A stretch of DNA of 33,408 nt from Vibrio sp. 99-8-1 (GCF_013114595.1 NZ_VTXE01000044.1:1-33408); one strand, 5' to 3'; positions 21,806 to 31,433 are shown, numbered from the stretch's first letter. The notes: a model not told the origin generated them from the sequence alone. Numbers and translations are program-made.

Positions 21806-22753
21806 CTAGATAGAAACAACCACTTTGCCTCTTGAATGACCGCTTTGAATGTGAGAATGCGCAGCTATTACTTGAGCTTTCTCATACACTTTATCTATAT
21901 GAGGGTATAGCTCACCACTGTCCACTAAGCTTGCTAAATAATTCAGATCGCTAGATATAGAGCGTACAACCACAAGTCGCGATTTTTTATTTAGTTTCAT
22001 CCGAGCAAGAAATTCATAAATAAGAGATTGATTGGAAGGAAGCGTGGTTATAAAGATACCATCTTTGCGCAATTGCTTTGCAAAATCTCCGGCCTTAAAC
22101 CTACCTGCGGCATCAAATATAACATCATACTGCTGATCGATTTTAGAGGGGTGATTAACGGTATAGTCATATACGCTATCAGCCCCTAGTGACGACACAA
22201 AATCGATATTTCGAGTACTACACAGTCCATGCACTTCTGCTGCAAAATGTTTTGCCAGTTGAATAGCAAAGTGACCCACACCGCCGCTTGCTCCGGTAAT
22301 GAGCACTTTTTTACCAGAGCTTATTTTAGCGACATCTCGAAGCGCTTGTAGAGCGGTTTGCCCTGCTAATGGAATAGACGAAGCCTCTACAAGTGGTATT
22401 GCTACCGGAGCATAGGCAGCTTCTGTTTCTTTAAGTTCGGTATAGCGACTTAACACGCCACCAGAAAAATGATTAGTCATGCCGTAGACAGAGTCGCCTA
22501 TATTGAAGCGAGTGACATTCTCTCCCACTTGTACAACCGTGCCAGATAGATCCATCCCCGTTATTCTAGGTAGCGGTTCACGCGCCAATGTTTTACTAAA
22601 TTTTCCCTTACGTAATAAAGCATCTTTCGGATTGATGCTGCTGGCGGCAACTTTTATGATCAAAGAATTGGGACCGCAACTCGGTTCGGGCCAATCCTCA
22701 ACCCACTCTAATACCTCTTCTTTGCCAAATTGTCTGTATATACACGCTTCCAA
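21806..22753 (-). CDS. NADPH:quinone reductase-like medium-chain dehydrogenase/reductase
   Basis: This protein of about 315 aa belongs to the zinc-free MDR family. An N-terminal GroES-like domain (CIYRQFGKEEVLEW, SSINPKDALLRKG, GMDLSGTVVQVGENVTRF) is followed by a Rossmann domain with VLITGASGGVGHFAIQLAKH and a C-terminal HSRGKVVVSI. Members reduce quinones or enones with NADPH. The preferred start is TTG 22753, because AAGGAG lies six nt upstream and the protein then begins (M)EACIYRQFG, as in the family. The alternative ATG 22789 would add 12 residues that do not fit the family. The 238-nt gap upstream to the PAS-GGDEF gene shows no feature I can support. Confidence 0.87.
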   Translation of the reverse strand: MEACIYRQFGKEEVLEWVEDWPEPSCGPNSLIIKVAASSINPKDALLRKGKFSKTLAREPLPRITGMDLSGTVVQVGENVTRFNIGDSVYGMTNHFSGGVLSRYTELKETEAAYAPVAIPLVEASSIPLAGQTALQALRDVAKISSGKKVLITGASGGVGHFAIQLAKHFAAEVHGLCSTRNIDFVSSLGADSVYDYTVNHPSKIDQQYDVIFDAAGRFKAGDFAKQLRKDGIFITTLPSNQSLIYEFLARMKLNKKSRLVVVRSISSDLNYLASLVDSGELYPHIDKVYEKAQVIAAHSHIQSGHSRGKVVVSI

Positions 22754-23028
22754 TGACGGCTCCTTCAACGAATGGAAAATTACGAACACTGGTCGAGTAT
22801 AGCAACAGATTCTGTCTGTCTTTCATTGGTTGCTGAATTTTAAAGATGTACAGCTTAGTTATAACAATGGTTTGCTATAAAGCAACACGATAACCATGAG
22901 AGGGAATACCATTCATTCGATTGTCTTTCTTGAACTGAACCTGTTGATGCCGCTCTGAATCCTGCAGCCTGAGGTCACTTGAGTATATCTGTCCAAATTA
23001 GCGGCAGATAGACGTTTATTTCTCACCT

Positions 23029-23889
23029 TCAGAGCCGACTATGTTTATGCTGATACATAATCTTATCTGCCATATCTATGGCTTCTCTTAAATGACCGGT
23101 ATGTTCAACGCTTCCCCAGCTCCAATTAAGATATGGGTATTTCTCACCAAACACTTCTGTGAATTTATCTTCCAGCAAGCCAATTCTATGCATAACACTG
23201 GTTTTCGACACAAGATCTTCACAGATCACCAAAAACTCGTCCCCTCCCACTCGTGCAATAAAATCACGTTTACGGAATGTGTCGACCAAGATACGAGAAA
23301 AACTCTTAAGAGCTCGATCTCCCTTTATGTGGCCATTCTCATCGTTAATTTGCTTAAAACGATCCAGATCAATAGCAATCACCACACCAGAAAACTCAGG
23401 GTTACCTTCTAACTTTTCAACCAATGCTCTTTGGTTTCGAAGCCCTGTTAAGCCACAGGTCAAACTCTTCTGTTTGTACAATTTGGCACTCACATGAAGC
23501 TTAGTGACATCAAATCCTGTGGTAAAAATAAATTCCCCGTCATCTACCTGTTGCTTAAACTTAATGATCTCAAAAAACTGATCACCTTTGTGACCAGCAA
23601 ATTTAAGTATTTTAGGTAAACATTCACCCAAAGATAAGAAACGTAAACTTTCATCATGGCAAGAGTTCAACATCTCTGCGACATTATCTGGTACCTCTTT
23701 GGCAAATTCAGGGGCGGTTTTGCCCATAGGATTCGCATCCGTATACTCGGCTATCCACTCCATAAAGTTCTCATTAATAAAAACGAAACGATGCTGTTCA
23801 TCGCGAATACTTAGAAAGCCAGGGAAGGACTCAAAAAAGTGTCTCTGAAGTTGTTCACTTATTTCCATTGAATACTCTGATTTACTCAT
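23029..23889 (-). CDS. PAS-GGDEF diguanylate cyclase
   Basis: This protein of about 286 aa is a soluble c-di-GMP synthase. An N-terminal PAS domain (FFESFPGFLSIRDEQHRFVFINENF... to FIFTTGFDVTKLH) is joined to a GGDEF domain (LTGLRNQRALVEKL, IAIDLDRFKQINDENGHIKGD). The active site is RVGGDEFLVI, and RKRD just upstream supplies the RxxD inhibitory site, so both catalysis and product inhibition are predicted. There are no membrane segments, so the PAS domain probably senses a cytoplasmic ligand or redox state. Start set at ATG 23889; GTG 23901 would add four residues, and no clear Shine-Dalgarno decides between them. Confidence 0.9.
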   Translation of the reverse strand: MSKSEYSMEISEQLQRHFFESFPGFLSIRDEQHRFVFINENFMEWIAEYTDANPMGKTAPEFAKEVPDNVAEMLNSCHDESLRFLSLGECLPKILKFAGHKGDQFFEIIKFKQQVDDGEFIFTTGFDVTKLHVSAKLYKQKSLTCGLTGLRNQRALVEKLEGNPEFSGVVIAIDLDRFKQINDENGHIKGDRALKSFSRILVDTFRKRDFIARVGGDEFLVICEDLVSKTSVMHRIGLLEDKFTEVFGEKYPYLNWSWGSVEHTGHLREAIDMADKIMYQHKHSRL

Positions 23890-23901
23890 CTTTTTGATCA
23901 C

Positions 23902-24550
23902 TAAACCAATGCACTAATTAATGCATTCTCTACAAAACGGCGTATTAGACACGGGCATTTACAATGTTTCAATGATTATATTTACCAAGTTGTCTCACTT
24001 TTGTTATATTTTTCTGTTTATTTTCTTAAAAACCTCGTTCACATATAATATTTAAGTAATTTAAACACAAAAAATAACATTGCATTAAAGATTTACAAAC
24101 AAAACCGAAGAAATACTAAGCAGCCAACCAACTGCCGCTCGAAAAAAGTCTAATAAAGTGAACACGAGTACTTTTTAACTCAAAAGAGAAAATAAAAACC
24201 AATTGATATGACTAATTTATCTTAATAAACATAATTATAAAATTAAAGAATACAATATAGCTTTATCCATATTATTAAAACCCTCTAAATAAAATAAAAT
24301 AAAAAACAACTTATAAAACATAGAACTAAGTTACTACATAACTATAGTTATCTATTCTTTCTCATTATTGTATTTTTAATTATTAAATATGCTATTGAGA
24401 TAGACACCAAGCTATATGAAAGTTTCCACCTATGGGGCGTTCATAAAATCATTTACCCCACCTATTAAACAAAACAATCAAATCAGTATTAGTTAATTAA
24501 ATAACAATTCACTTAATACTGATTTGTATTAATAGAGGAGTATTATACTT
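23902..24550. other. AT-rich intergenic region upstream of the OmpA-like operon
   Basis: This 650-bp segment is strongly AT-rich (long A/T tracts between 24040 and 24400), unlike its surroundings, and has no credible gene. Such DNA is typical of H-NS-bound or horizontally acquired promoters. The only distinct structure I see is the inverted repeat at 24479-24526. Confidence 0.55.
24479..24526. promoter_or_regulatory. 13-bp inverted repeat just upstream of the OmpA-like gene
   Basis: CAAATCAGTATTA (24479-24491) and TAATACTGATTTG (24514-24526) are perfect complements with a 22-nt AT-rich spacer. The repeat ends 8 nt before the Shine-Dalgarno GAGGAG (24535-24540). It may be an operator or, if transcribed, a leader hairpin that affects translation. 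Confidence 0.55.
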
Positions 24551-25612
24551 GTGTCTATAAAGATAAATAAAATATACCTATCACCACTGTGTTTAATATC
24601 GTCATTCTCACTCTACTCTCTCCCTTTATATGCTGCTCAAGACGCTGAAATTGGAGCTAAGCTGGGCTATCACATCTATGACAATCAACTTAGTTCTCCA
24701 GATTCGTGGGCCGCTGGAATATATACGCAAATAGGCCTCACACCACGATGGGGAGCAGAGCTTAGTTTATATCAATTGGGTAAAACAAAAGAGAGAGATA
24801 AAGGTGGCCTAAGCGGTGGCTTTACCGTAGCAGATAGCTCTGTTCGATATAACTGGCTAACCAACAATCAAGATGAGTTTTTTGTGAAAGCAGGTCCCGC
24901 CTTTTGGCTCGGAAAAAACAATAATAGTTATGATACTGGCGTTGCCCCTCTGGTTGGTGTGGGGTATGAACATACATTAAATGATTACTGGAAATCTCGA
25001 ATCGAGTACCAGTTTATTGATGGTCTAGGTACAGAAAAAATCCACCACACTGATTCGCACCTTATTTCTCTAGGTCTTAGTTGGCGGGCAACCAATACAA
25101 AAGGAGATGCTGTTACCTTACGCCCGGCGACCGACATCATATCCGATCCGGTACCAGCAACCGCTTTATCTCCTTCAGAGCCAGATCCCAGTTCCGTTTC
25201 CGAACCAATAATGGCTCAAGAGAATAAAGAGACTCTCATTATTCAAACCACTCACTACTTCGATATCGCGTCTGATCAAGTCGCAACGGATTATCGTTTA
25301 GAAAGTTTATTTGAACGCTACCCAAACTGTTTGCCCACTAGTGCGAAATATCAAGGGTTTGCAGACAATACCGGCTCTCGTCAGTTCAATCTGGACTTAT
25401 CTCATACCCGTGCTGAAAACAAAGCACAATCCATAAGAGAACGCTTTGCATCTGAATTTGCAGAAGAGATTCAGTGGTATGGCAATCAACATTTCGATGA
25501 AACAGATCCAATGATTCCAGACATTCAATATCGACGAGTCGATGTGGAGCTAACCATGCAGTGCGAATCAGATCATTCACAAAATGATGCAGCTAAGGAC
25601 GAACGCTTATGA
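24551..25612 (+). CDS. OmpA-like outer membrane beta-barrel protein
   Basis: This 353 aa envelope protein has a signal peptide (residues 1-29, ending LPLYAAQ). An eight-strand OmpA/OprF-type barrel covers about 30-185 (AEIGAKLGYHIYDN, WAAGIYTQIGLTPRWGAELSLY, SHLISLGLSWRATN). A Pro/Ser-rich linker (about 205-225) leads to an OmpA C-terminal-like peptidoglycan-binding domain (HYFDIASDQVATDY... YQGFADNTGSRQFNLDLSHTRAENKAQSIRERF ... QYRRVDVEL). In that domain the usual D and R anchoring residues are partly recognisable. Start is GTG 24551 with GAGGAG ten nt upstream. The stop overlaps the next gene's start (ATGA), so it is co-translated with the RCC1-repeat lipoprotein. Probably a porin-like or structural outer membrane protein. 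Confidence 0.87.
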   Translation: MSIKINKIYLSPLCLISSFSLYSLPLYAAQDAEIGAKLGYHIYDNQLSSPDSWAAGIYTQIGLTPRWGAELSLYQLGKTKERDKGGLSGGFTVADSSVRYNWLTNNQDEFFVKAGPAFWLGKNNNSYDTGVAPLVGVGYEHTLNDYWKSRIEYQFIDGLGTEKIHHTDSHLISLGLSWRATNTKGDAVTLRPATDIISDPVPATALSPSEPDPSSVSEPIMAQENKETLIIQTTHYFDIASDQVATDYRLESLFERYPNCLPTSAKYQGFADNTGSRQFNLDLSHTRAENKAQSIRERFASEFAEEIQWYGNQHFDETDPMIPDIQYRRVDVELTMQCESDHSQNDAAKDERL

Positions 25613-27468
25613 AAACTCAAATAAACCATTTACCTTTGTTGTTCTTTGTTACCGCCTTTCTCATTGGATGCAACGGAAAAAGTGGATTTTTAAGTGCTGA
25701 AAACACAGACTCTTTACCGGTTATAGACATCTCCAATGCCAGTTTAACCAAAGAGGGGGCTTTTTATGGTGTAAACGCCACCGGCTCGCTAAAAGCAAAA
25801 GCTCAGTGCGAGGGCTGTATTGATCAAAACTTTCAATATCGTTGGATTATTGATGTAAACGAAGACGGTGTTTATGACGAATCCAACAACCCAAGTAATC
25901 CCGATATTGTTCAACCTTCCGCCAATCTCAACTGGGACAAACGCTACTACGCTAAGAACCTTAAGCTGGTTGCACAGCATGCTCAAATTAATGGATCGTT
26001 GGTGAAGTATTACTTTCCCGATGTATTACTGAAGGATGCTTACCTTGAAAATGAGATGGTATCTGCGGTTCTCATGTCGAATGGGAAAGTAATCAGTTGG
26101 GGTGAAGCAAGTATCAGCCAACAACCCGAATTGACTCAAACCAAGCTAGCTTCAGGTGTAACTGACATTGTCTCAACAATACGCTCTTTTGCGGCTCTAA
26201 AAGATGATGGTAGTGTTGTCACTTGGGGAATTCAAACTTGGGGAGTAATTCAAACTGAAGAGCTGAAGGAAAAACTCGCTTCAGGTGTTGTCTCAATACA
26301 TGGGGGAAATGAGGCTTTTGTCGCGATAAAAGAGGACGGCAGTGCGGTCACTTGGGGGAAGAATACATATAATAGCCAAGATGTAGCTGAAGAGCTAAAG
26401 TCCGGTGTGGTTAGTATAACGACAGCGACTTCTATTTACGATGGGGATTTTTTTGTTGCGTTAAAAGATGACGGGAAAGTGATTATTTGGGGAGAAGGAA
26501 GAACAGGCAACTCACGAGATGAATTTGGATGGGCTTCTGGCTTACAGTACAAAGCGTTTAATATTGATTTGGACAATGTAAAAGCCAAAAGTGTTCACAC
26601 TTCTATCGGTAACGGTGACAACATTGATATTGCAGTAATAACAGAGAAGAACGAGCATTACGAAGAAAATGCCGTTGTCACTTGGTCAGGCATCCGCGGA
26701 TTAGGATCCGGTGTGTCTAAATATCTTCCTCGTCACCCCACAGCGGATGAAAAACTAAGATCGGGGGTAGTAGACATAGTTGGTGGATATAACGCATTTG
26801 CTGCTTTAACAAAAGAAGGGGAGGTTGTTACTTGGGGTTTTCCTACAACTGACTTAAGTTATACCATCCCCACCGATGAAGAGCTTTCCAATATAACCAA
26901 GGTTTATACAAATACCAGCTCCTTCGCTGCTTTACAAGAAGGAGGGAGCGTTATCACTTGGGGAAAACGTAGTCTTGGTGGAGATTCGAGTAGTGTCGAT
27001 TTAAGCTCCGACGTAGTAGCCATTTATCCGGCCAGTAAGACTTTTGGTTACACCGCATTAAAAAGTGATGGTAGCGCAGTAACTTGGGGAATGTCTAGCA
27101 GCAGCACTGTAATCATGCCCGGAGAGGTGGATTTATCCGGTATTGAACATGTTTATCATAACGAAACAGCCTATGCGGCTATAAAAGAAGATGGCAGTGT
27201 GGTTACTTGGGGATATCGTGATAATGGAGGAGATTCAAGTAGTGTAAGTCAGGAACTAAGTTCTAACGTTATGAAAATTTTCCCCGCTTATAGTGGGTTT
27301 ATCGCGATAAAAAATAATGGCCTCATCGTTTATTGGGGAAAATTATCTCCTGTAGGTCCGAGTAGGCCATCATTCGAAGATGAAATGAGATACTACCTAA
27401 ATAACCCTGTGAATGAGATGGAAGAGAGTGATACCCCTGAATTGATCTCTTCCATTGACACCCAGTAA
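25609..27468 (+). CDS. Surface lipoprotein with RCC1-like repeats
   Basis: This 619 aa lipoprotein has signal peptide and lipobox at FLIGC (Cys about residue 21). It opens with an N-terminal domain of about 120 residues (FQYRWIIDVNEDGVYDESNN, Asp/Asn-rich). About ten RCC1-like units of 45-55 residues follow, each marked by a (V/A)(V/I)xWG core: VISWGE, VVTWGI, AVTWGK, VIIWGE, VVTWSG, VVTWGF, VITWGK, AVTWGM, VVTWGY, IVYWGK. Such repeats normally close into a beta-propeller used for protein binding. Its 4-nt overlap with the OmpA-like gene suggests a joint outer-membrane complex. The partner or ligand is unknown. Roughly ten blades exceed the usual seven, so it may form more than one domain. 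Confidence 0.85.
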   Translation: MKTQINHLPLLFFVTAFLIGCNGKSGFLSAENTDSLPVIDISNASLTKEGAFYGVNATGSLKAKAQCEGCIDQNFQYRWIIDVNEDGVYDESNNPSNPDIVQPSANLNWDKRYYAKNLKLVAQHAQINGSLVKYYFPDVLLKDAYLENEMVSAVLMSNGKVISWGEASISQQPELTQTKLASGVTDIVSTIRSFAALKDDGSVVTWGIQTWGVIQTEELKEKLASGVVSIHGGNEAFVAIKEDGSAVTWGKNTYNSQDVAEELKSGVVSITTATSIYDGDFFVALKDDGKVIIWGEGRTGNSRDEFGWASGLQYKAFNIDLDNVKAKSVHTSIGNGDNIDIAVITEKNEHYEENAVVTWSGIRGLGSGVSKYLPRHPTADEKLRSGVVDIVGGYNAFAALTKEGEVVTWGFPTTDLSYTIPTDEELSNITKVYTNTSSFAALQEGGSVITWGKRSLGGDSSSVDLSSDVVAIYPASKTFGYTALKSDGSAVTWGMSSSSTVIMPGEVDLSGIEHVYHNETAYAAIKEDGSVVTWGYRDNGGDSSSVSQELSSNVMKIFPAYSGFIAIKNNGLIVYWGKLSPVGPSRPSFEDEMRYYLNNPVNEMEESDTPELISSIDTQ

Positions 27469-27510
27469 CTAAACTAGAAGCAATACGAAATATTCCATAT
27501 CAATGAAGCA

Positions 27511-27545
27511 CAAATAAGACATCTTGTTTTAAGATGTCTTATTTG
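27511..27545. terminator. Bidirectional terminator between the RCC1 lipoprotein and TSUP genes
   Basis: A perfect 15-bp stem (27511-27525 with 27531-27545; core AAGACATCTT/AAGATGTCTT) has a GTTTT loop and an A-rich start and T-rich end. It sits between two convergent genes. Confidence 0.8.
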
Positions 27546-27577
27546 ATGTCAAGATTTCTTATATAAGATCAAAACAC

Positions 27578-28318
27578 TCAAAAATGAATATTTTTAATCA
27601 CTAACGCACAGCCCATTACCAACAAAAAGCAGTGCACAATACGGTGATAATCAATCTTATATTTCTGCATAAAGTGATACGCCACCATTCCACCCGCTAA
27701 ACCTATGACAAAAGCAGGCATAGCAGACATAACCAGTGACACTACTTGCTCCGTTATTAACCCTTCATTCCAAAAACTGATGTTGGCGCCAATCATCTGC
27801 AACATAAAGAAAAATGCCAATGTTGATTTTACTTGGTCGGCACTCCACGGCTGCATCGAGGTGTAAGCAATCACCGGAGGACCCGACTCACCAACACTGG
27901 CTCCCAATATACCGGAAGTAAACCCAGCACCAACCGTGACGGGAATAGAGGTTTCGCGGAACAAAGGCTTAGAAGAACGTAGCGAATGTATGCTAGAAAC
28001 GACCAACACCAATCCCATAGTGAGCAAGATATAATGAGGAGGTAGGCTGGCCAAAAGCTTAGCCCCTACAAAAGAGGCGGGAACAGAACCTGCAAACAGA
28101 ATTAACCCTGTTTTATGTTGAATATGAGGACGCATTTTCCACACAATAGGTAACGTAACAAGCCAACCAAAAATACCCGCTATAGGTACCGCTGTTTGAG
28201 CGCCAACAAGAAGTGAGAGTAGCGGCACCGAAACTAATGCAGAGCCAAACCCCGTTAAGCCTTGGGTGAATCCCGCCAATGCAATAATCATCGACACTAA
28301 TATAATGGAGGTGTCCAT
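27578..28318 (-). CDS. TSUP (TauE/SafE) family anion exporter
   Basis: This 246 aa membrane protein has seven or eight helices. The two TSUP repeats are recognisable (ALAGFTQGLTGFGSALVSVPLL near the N-terminus; GAGFTSGILGASVGESGPPVIAY in the second half), with the family's G-x-x-x-G-x-G-(F/S)-G and GxxGPP signatures. Characterised members export sulfite, sulfoacetate or related organic anions. The gene diverges from the glycyl radical enzyme gene, sharing a 580-bp regulatory region, which suggests it removes a product of that enzyme. AGGA lies 8 nt before ATG 28318. Substrate is inferred, not shown. Confidence 0.86.
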   Translation of the reverse strand: MDTSIILVSMIIALAGFTQGLTGFGSALVSVPLLSLLVGAQTAVPIAGIFGWLVTLPIVWKMRPHIQHKTGLILFAGSVPASFVGAKLLASLPPHYILLTMGLVLVVSSIHSLRSSKPLFRETSIPVTVGAGFTSGILGASVGESGPPVIAYTSMQPWSADQVKSTLAFFFMLQMIGANISFWNEGLITEQVVSLVMSAMPAFVIGLAGGMVAYHFMQKYKIDYHRIVHCFLLVMGCALVIKNIHF

Positions 28319-28489
28319 CTTTCGTCCTAAAAAAGGCGATATCTCGCTCTGTGGTTAAAATCACCCAATATGGATATGAAACAAATCCATTATTAAGCCT
28401 AAAAAATATAGCGATACTATAAACCTAATCAACAAAATTACCACCAATCATGTCACATTATGTTGATTTTTGTTTATTTGATTTCACTT

Positions 28490-28531
28490 TGTGACAGCAA
28501 TCTCAGATGTAATTTAGCGAGTTCGTATAAT
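28490..28531 (+). promoter_or_regulatory. Predicted class II CRP-dependent promoter of the glycyl radical enzyme operon
   Basis: TGTGA-CAGCAA-TCTCA (28490-28505) matches the CRP consensus TGTGA-N6-TCACA with one mismatch. A perfect TATAAT lies at 28526-28531 and there is no good -35 box. The expected start near 28538 puts the CRP site centre at about -41, the class II position. The transcript would carry a leader of about 360 nt. I see no convincing FNR site. Confidence 0.55.
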
Positions 28532-28538
28532 GACAACA

Positions 28539-28897
28539 TGAAGACTAAGCCCTATAAATTTAGGCTTACAACACCGATTTAAGTTATATAGAGCGCTTGG
28601 AAGATTTCCTGTTCTCACCAATACTCACAATGGCCGACTTTAAATTTAAATTTTCGCCGTCCAAGTCCGATATGTCGCTTTATGTACAAAAACACAACTA
28701 AGCAAATGGTGTCGAAAAAAGTACGTTAATCAACACTACTAACAAAATAACAATAAAACAGCAGACACCGCCGCTCCTCCCCCGCTTCTAAGGTCTCAGT
28801 GCCAGCATTCATTCCGGAGGATATGACAGAAGCGAAAGTCTCTCCTTAACCATTTGATTTAGCAAAGAATTCTATTTTAAAAATTAAGAGGTAAACC
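28539..28897 (+). promoter_or_regulatory. Long 5' leader of the glycyl radical enzyme gene
   Basis: This stretch without a credible gene contains possible pairings AAGCC/GGCTT (about 28545-28566), GGTGTC/GACACC, and CCTCC (28776-28780)/GGAGG (28816-28820). It may hold a regulatory RNA, but I recognise no riboswitch class. The operon's Shine-Dalgarno AAGAGG lies at 28886-28891. Confidence 0.35.
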
Positions 28898-31426
28898 ATG
28901 GATAATTTCCAGCTAGAAAACGAGAGTTTGTTTGAAACAACAGACTGTCATACGTTAGCTTGTGGGGTGGATAAGTTTGATAAAGTCTACGGCTTGGGTT
29001 ATCAAGTCGGTCACGAAGATTGGTCCCCTTACCCTAGAGTCAACAAGCTACGCCAAGCTTTTCTAGATAGACCTTATAATATTGATGTGGAGAGATTACG
29101 CTTAGTCACTCAAGCCTATAAAGATCACGAAACCACACCTCGCATTCTTCAGTGCGCATACGCATTTGAGAACATTCTACTCAACACCACCCTACACATT
29201 TATGATAACGACCTTATTTTGGGGGAGATCGCAGCCCCCGCTAAGGCTTCTCCTATTTATCCTGAATTTTCAGTGGATTGGATCATTGACGAAATTCTCA
29301 ACTCGCCATTTGAAGAGCGATCTAATGATCAGTTCTACATTCGAAATGAAGAGGAACGAGCAGAGATTCTTCAACTTTGTGAATACTGGAAAGGCAAAAG
29401 CGCTAACGAGTTCATAACTGCACACCTAGATGACGACCAAAAGAAAGGCTCGCATATGGGTGAAAAAGTGTTCCAAACCAACAATTACCATTTTGCTGGT
29501 ATTGGGCATTTTGCCATGGACTTTAACAAACTAATGACGCTTGGCTATGACGGTGTATTACAGCAAGCACAGCAGCATCTCGCAAAGTTATCGAAACAAG
29601 ATCCCGATTTTGGTGAAAAACGAGACTACTACAACGCCACCATCATCACCTTGCAAGCCGCGAAAAGCTATATTGCCCGCTATGCACAACTCGCCAAAGA
29701 GATGGCAGAAAATGAAAAAGACGCCAATAGAAAGAACGAGCTGCTCACCATGTCGGCCAACTGTCAGCAAATTGCAGGTGGTGTACCTCAGAGCTTTTGG
29801 CAGGCATTGCAGTTGTTTAACTTTGCCATCACTCTTACTCAAATAGAGGGGAACGGTCACTCTATCTCTTATGGTCGAATGGATCAGTGGCTCTTTCCGT
29901 TTTATGACCAAGAGATAAAACAGCACGCAACCCCAAAAACCTTTCTACTAGAACTTATTGAAGTTCTGTATGTAAAAATGAACAACCCAACAAAGCTGAA
30001 AGACAAAGGCACGGTTAAGGTTCGTAACGGCCGTGGTTTTGGTGGCGAAAGCCTCACTATTGGTGGAGTGGATGAACAAGGTAATGACGCCACCAATGAC
30101 CTTACAATGCTGATGTTAGAAGCCTCTGTTCATACTCGAATGATGAACCCTTGGGTCTGTTTACGCTTGCATGAAAACAGCCCGTATGAGTTAAAAATTA
30201 AAACCATTGAGTGCATTCGCGCCGGTTATGGTCACCCTAAATTGTTTAATGACGGACCAGCTATTAAAGCAATGCAAGGAAAGGGAGTCACCCTAGAAGA
30301 AGCCAGAAATTATGCCGTCGTTGGTTGCGTTGAACCCTCCATACCGGGAAAAGAGCATGGCTGGCTTGATGCAGGTTACGTAAATACCGCAAAAATGATG
30401 GAAATGGTCATCAATGGCGGTCGGATCTTAGCCGGCCCCAATGCAGGCCAACAGTTAGGCCCGAACACGGGTAGTTTAGAAACCTATAACACTTTTGAAG
30501 AGGTGTTAGAAAGCGTTGATAAACAGTTTGCTTACTGGTGCGATCAATTGTGTAGCTGCTTAAATATTACCGATAAAATTCATCGCATGATCAAACCGAC
30601 GCCCTACATCTCTGCATTTTTTGAAGGCTGTATAGAGTCAGGAAAAGACATGACGTATGGAGGGGCCAAGTACAACGGCACCGCCCCTCAAGCCGCGGGG
30701 ATAGCAACGTGTGCTGACTCATTAGCTACCATCAAAAAGTTGATGTTTGATGACAAAAAATATAGCGGCAAAGCGCTGTTAGACGCCGTTAAAAACAACT
30801 GGGAAGACAACGATAAACTCTACGCACTGGTCAACAGTTCAAAAATCCCTCATTACGGTAACGACATTGATGAAGCAGACCAACTGTTTAGCTTCATGTT
30901 TGAGTGTTACTGCCGTCATATAAAGGGACGTAAAAACCCTAGAGGCGGTAAGTTCAGTCCCGGAGTGTATACCGTTAATGCCAATGTAGGCATGGGGCTA
31001 TATACCAACGCTTCACTGGATGGCAGGAAAAACCAAGAACCCATTTCAGACAATATGGGACCGGTTCATACCGCTGGAGGCTCGCATGATATTTGTGGCC
31101 CAACCGCCATCATTAACTCTGTCACCAAAGTCGATCATAGCCTTGCCACTAACGGCACCTTATTAAACTTAAGGTTCCCGGAAGATGCGGTTTCTGGTGT
31201 TGAAGGACGAGATATCTTAGTCAGCTTTATCGATGAGTACATCGCTAAGCAAGGTATGCACGTTCAGTTCAATATTATGAGCTCAGAGAAAATGAAAGCT
31301 GCGCAAAAGAACCCTGACATGTACAAAGATATGCTGGTGCGCGTTGCGGGATACAGTGCTTACTTTGTTGAACTAGGTAAACCATTGCAAGATGACCTGA
31401 TTCAACGAACGGAATTAAGGTTTTAA
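28898..31426 (+). CDS. Glycyl radical enzyme of the GCVEP eliminase (PFL2-like) group, substrate unassigned
   Basis: This 842 aa oxygen-sensitive enzyme has the thiyl-radical loop GCVEP (C477, with general base E479) and the C-terminal glycyl loop RVAGYSAYF (G818). The GCVEP form is typical of lyases/dehydratases: choline TMA-lyase, glycerol or propanediol dehydratase, hydroxyproline dehydratase and the sulfonate lyases IslA and HpsG. Around the active site the sequence reads GFGGESLTIGG and MNPWVCLRLHENSP, which differ from the glycerol-dehydratase pattern as I remember it, so the substrate stays open. No microcompartment genes are nearby, arguing against choline or propanediol microcompartment types. 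Context is an activase 71 nt downstream and a TSUP exporter divergent upstream. Shine-Dalgarno AAGAGG is 6 nt before the ATG. Active only in anaerobic growth. Confidence 0.9.
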   Translation: MDNFQLENESLFETTDCHTLACGVDKFDKVYGLGYQVGHEDWSPYPRVNKLRQAFLDRPYNIDVERLRLVTQAYKDHETTPRILQCAYAFENILLNTTLHIYDNDLILGEIAAPAKASPIYPEFSVDWIIDEILNSPFEERSNDQFYIRNEEERAEILQLCEYWKGKSANEFITAHLDDDQKKGSHMGEKVFQTNNYHFAGIGHFAMDFNKLMTLGYDGVLQQAQQHLAKLSKQDPDFGEKRDYYNATIITLQAAKSYIARYAQLAKEMAENEKDANRKNELLTMSANCQQIAGGVPQSFWQALQLFNFAITLTQIEGNGHSISYGRMDQWLFPFYDQEIKQHATPKTFLLELIEVLYVKMNNPTKLKDKGTVKVRNGRGFGGESLTIGGVDEQGNDATNDLTMLMLEASVHTRMMNPWVCLRLHENSPYELKIKTIECIRAGYGHPKLFNDGPAIKAMQGKGVTLEEARNYAVVGCVEPSIPGKEHGWLDAGYVNTAKMMEMVINGGRILAGPNAGQQLGPNTGSLETYNTFEEVLESVDKQFAYWCDQLCSCLNITDKIHRMIKPTPYISAFFEGCIESGKDMTYGGAKYNGTAPQAAGIATCADSLATIKKLMFDDKKYSGKALLDAVKNNWEDNDKLYALVNSSKIPHYGNDIDEADQLFSFMFECYCRHIKGRKNPRGGKFSPGVYTVNANVGMGLYTNASLDGRKNQEPISDNMGPVHTAGGSHDICGPTAIINSVTKVDHSLATNGTLLNLRFPEDAVSGVEGRDILVSFIDEYIAKQGMHVQFNIMSSEKMKAAQKNPDMYKDMLVRVAGYSAYFVELGKPLQDDLIQRTELRF

Positions 31427-31433
31427 CCGTACT

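Noticed and set aside
22849..22875. GTACAGCTTAGTT upstream of the MDR gene, resembling the 55-nt palindrome arm
   Set aside because: No opposite arm or inner GATCATGATGATC hairpin follows.
28823..28849. Eight-residue leader peptide (ATG 28823) upstream of the glycyl radical enzyme
   Set aside because: The GGAGG lies only 2 nt before the ATG, too close for normal initiation; kept only as a possible structural element.
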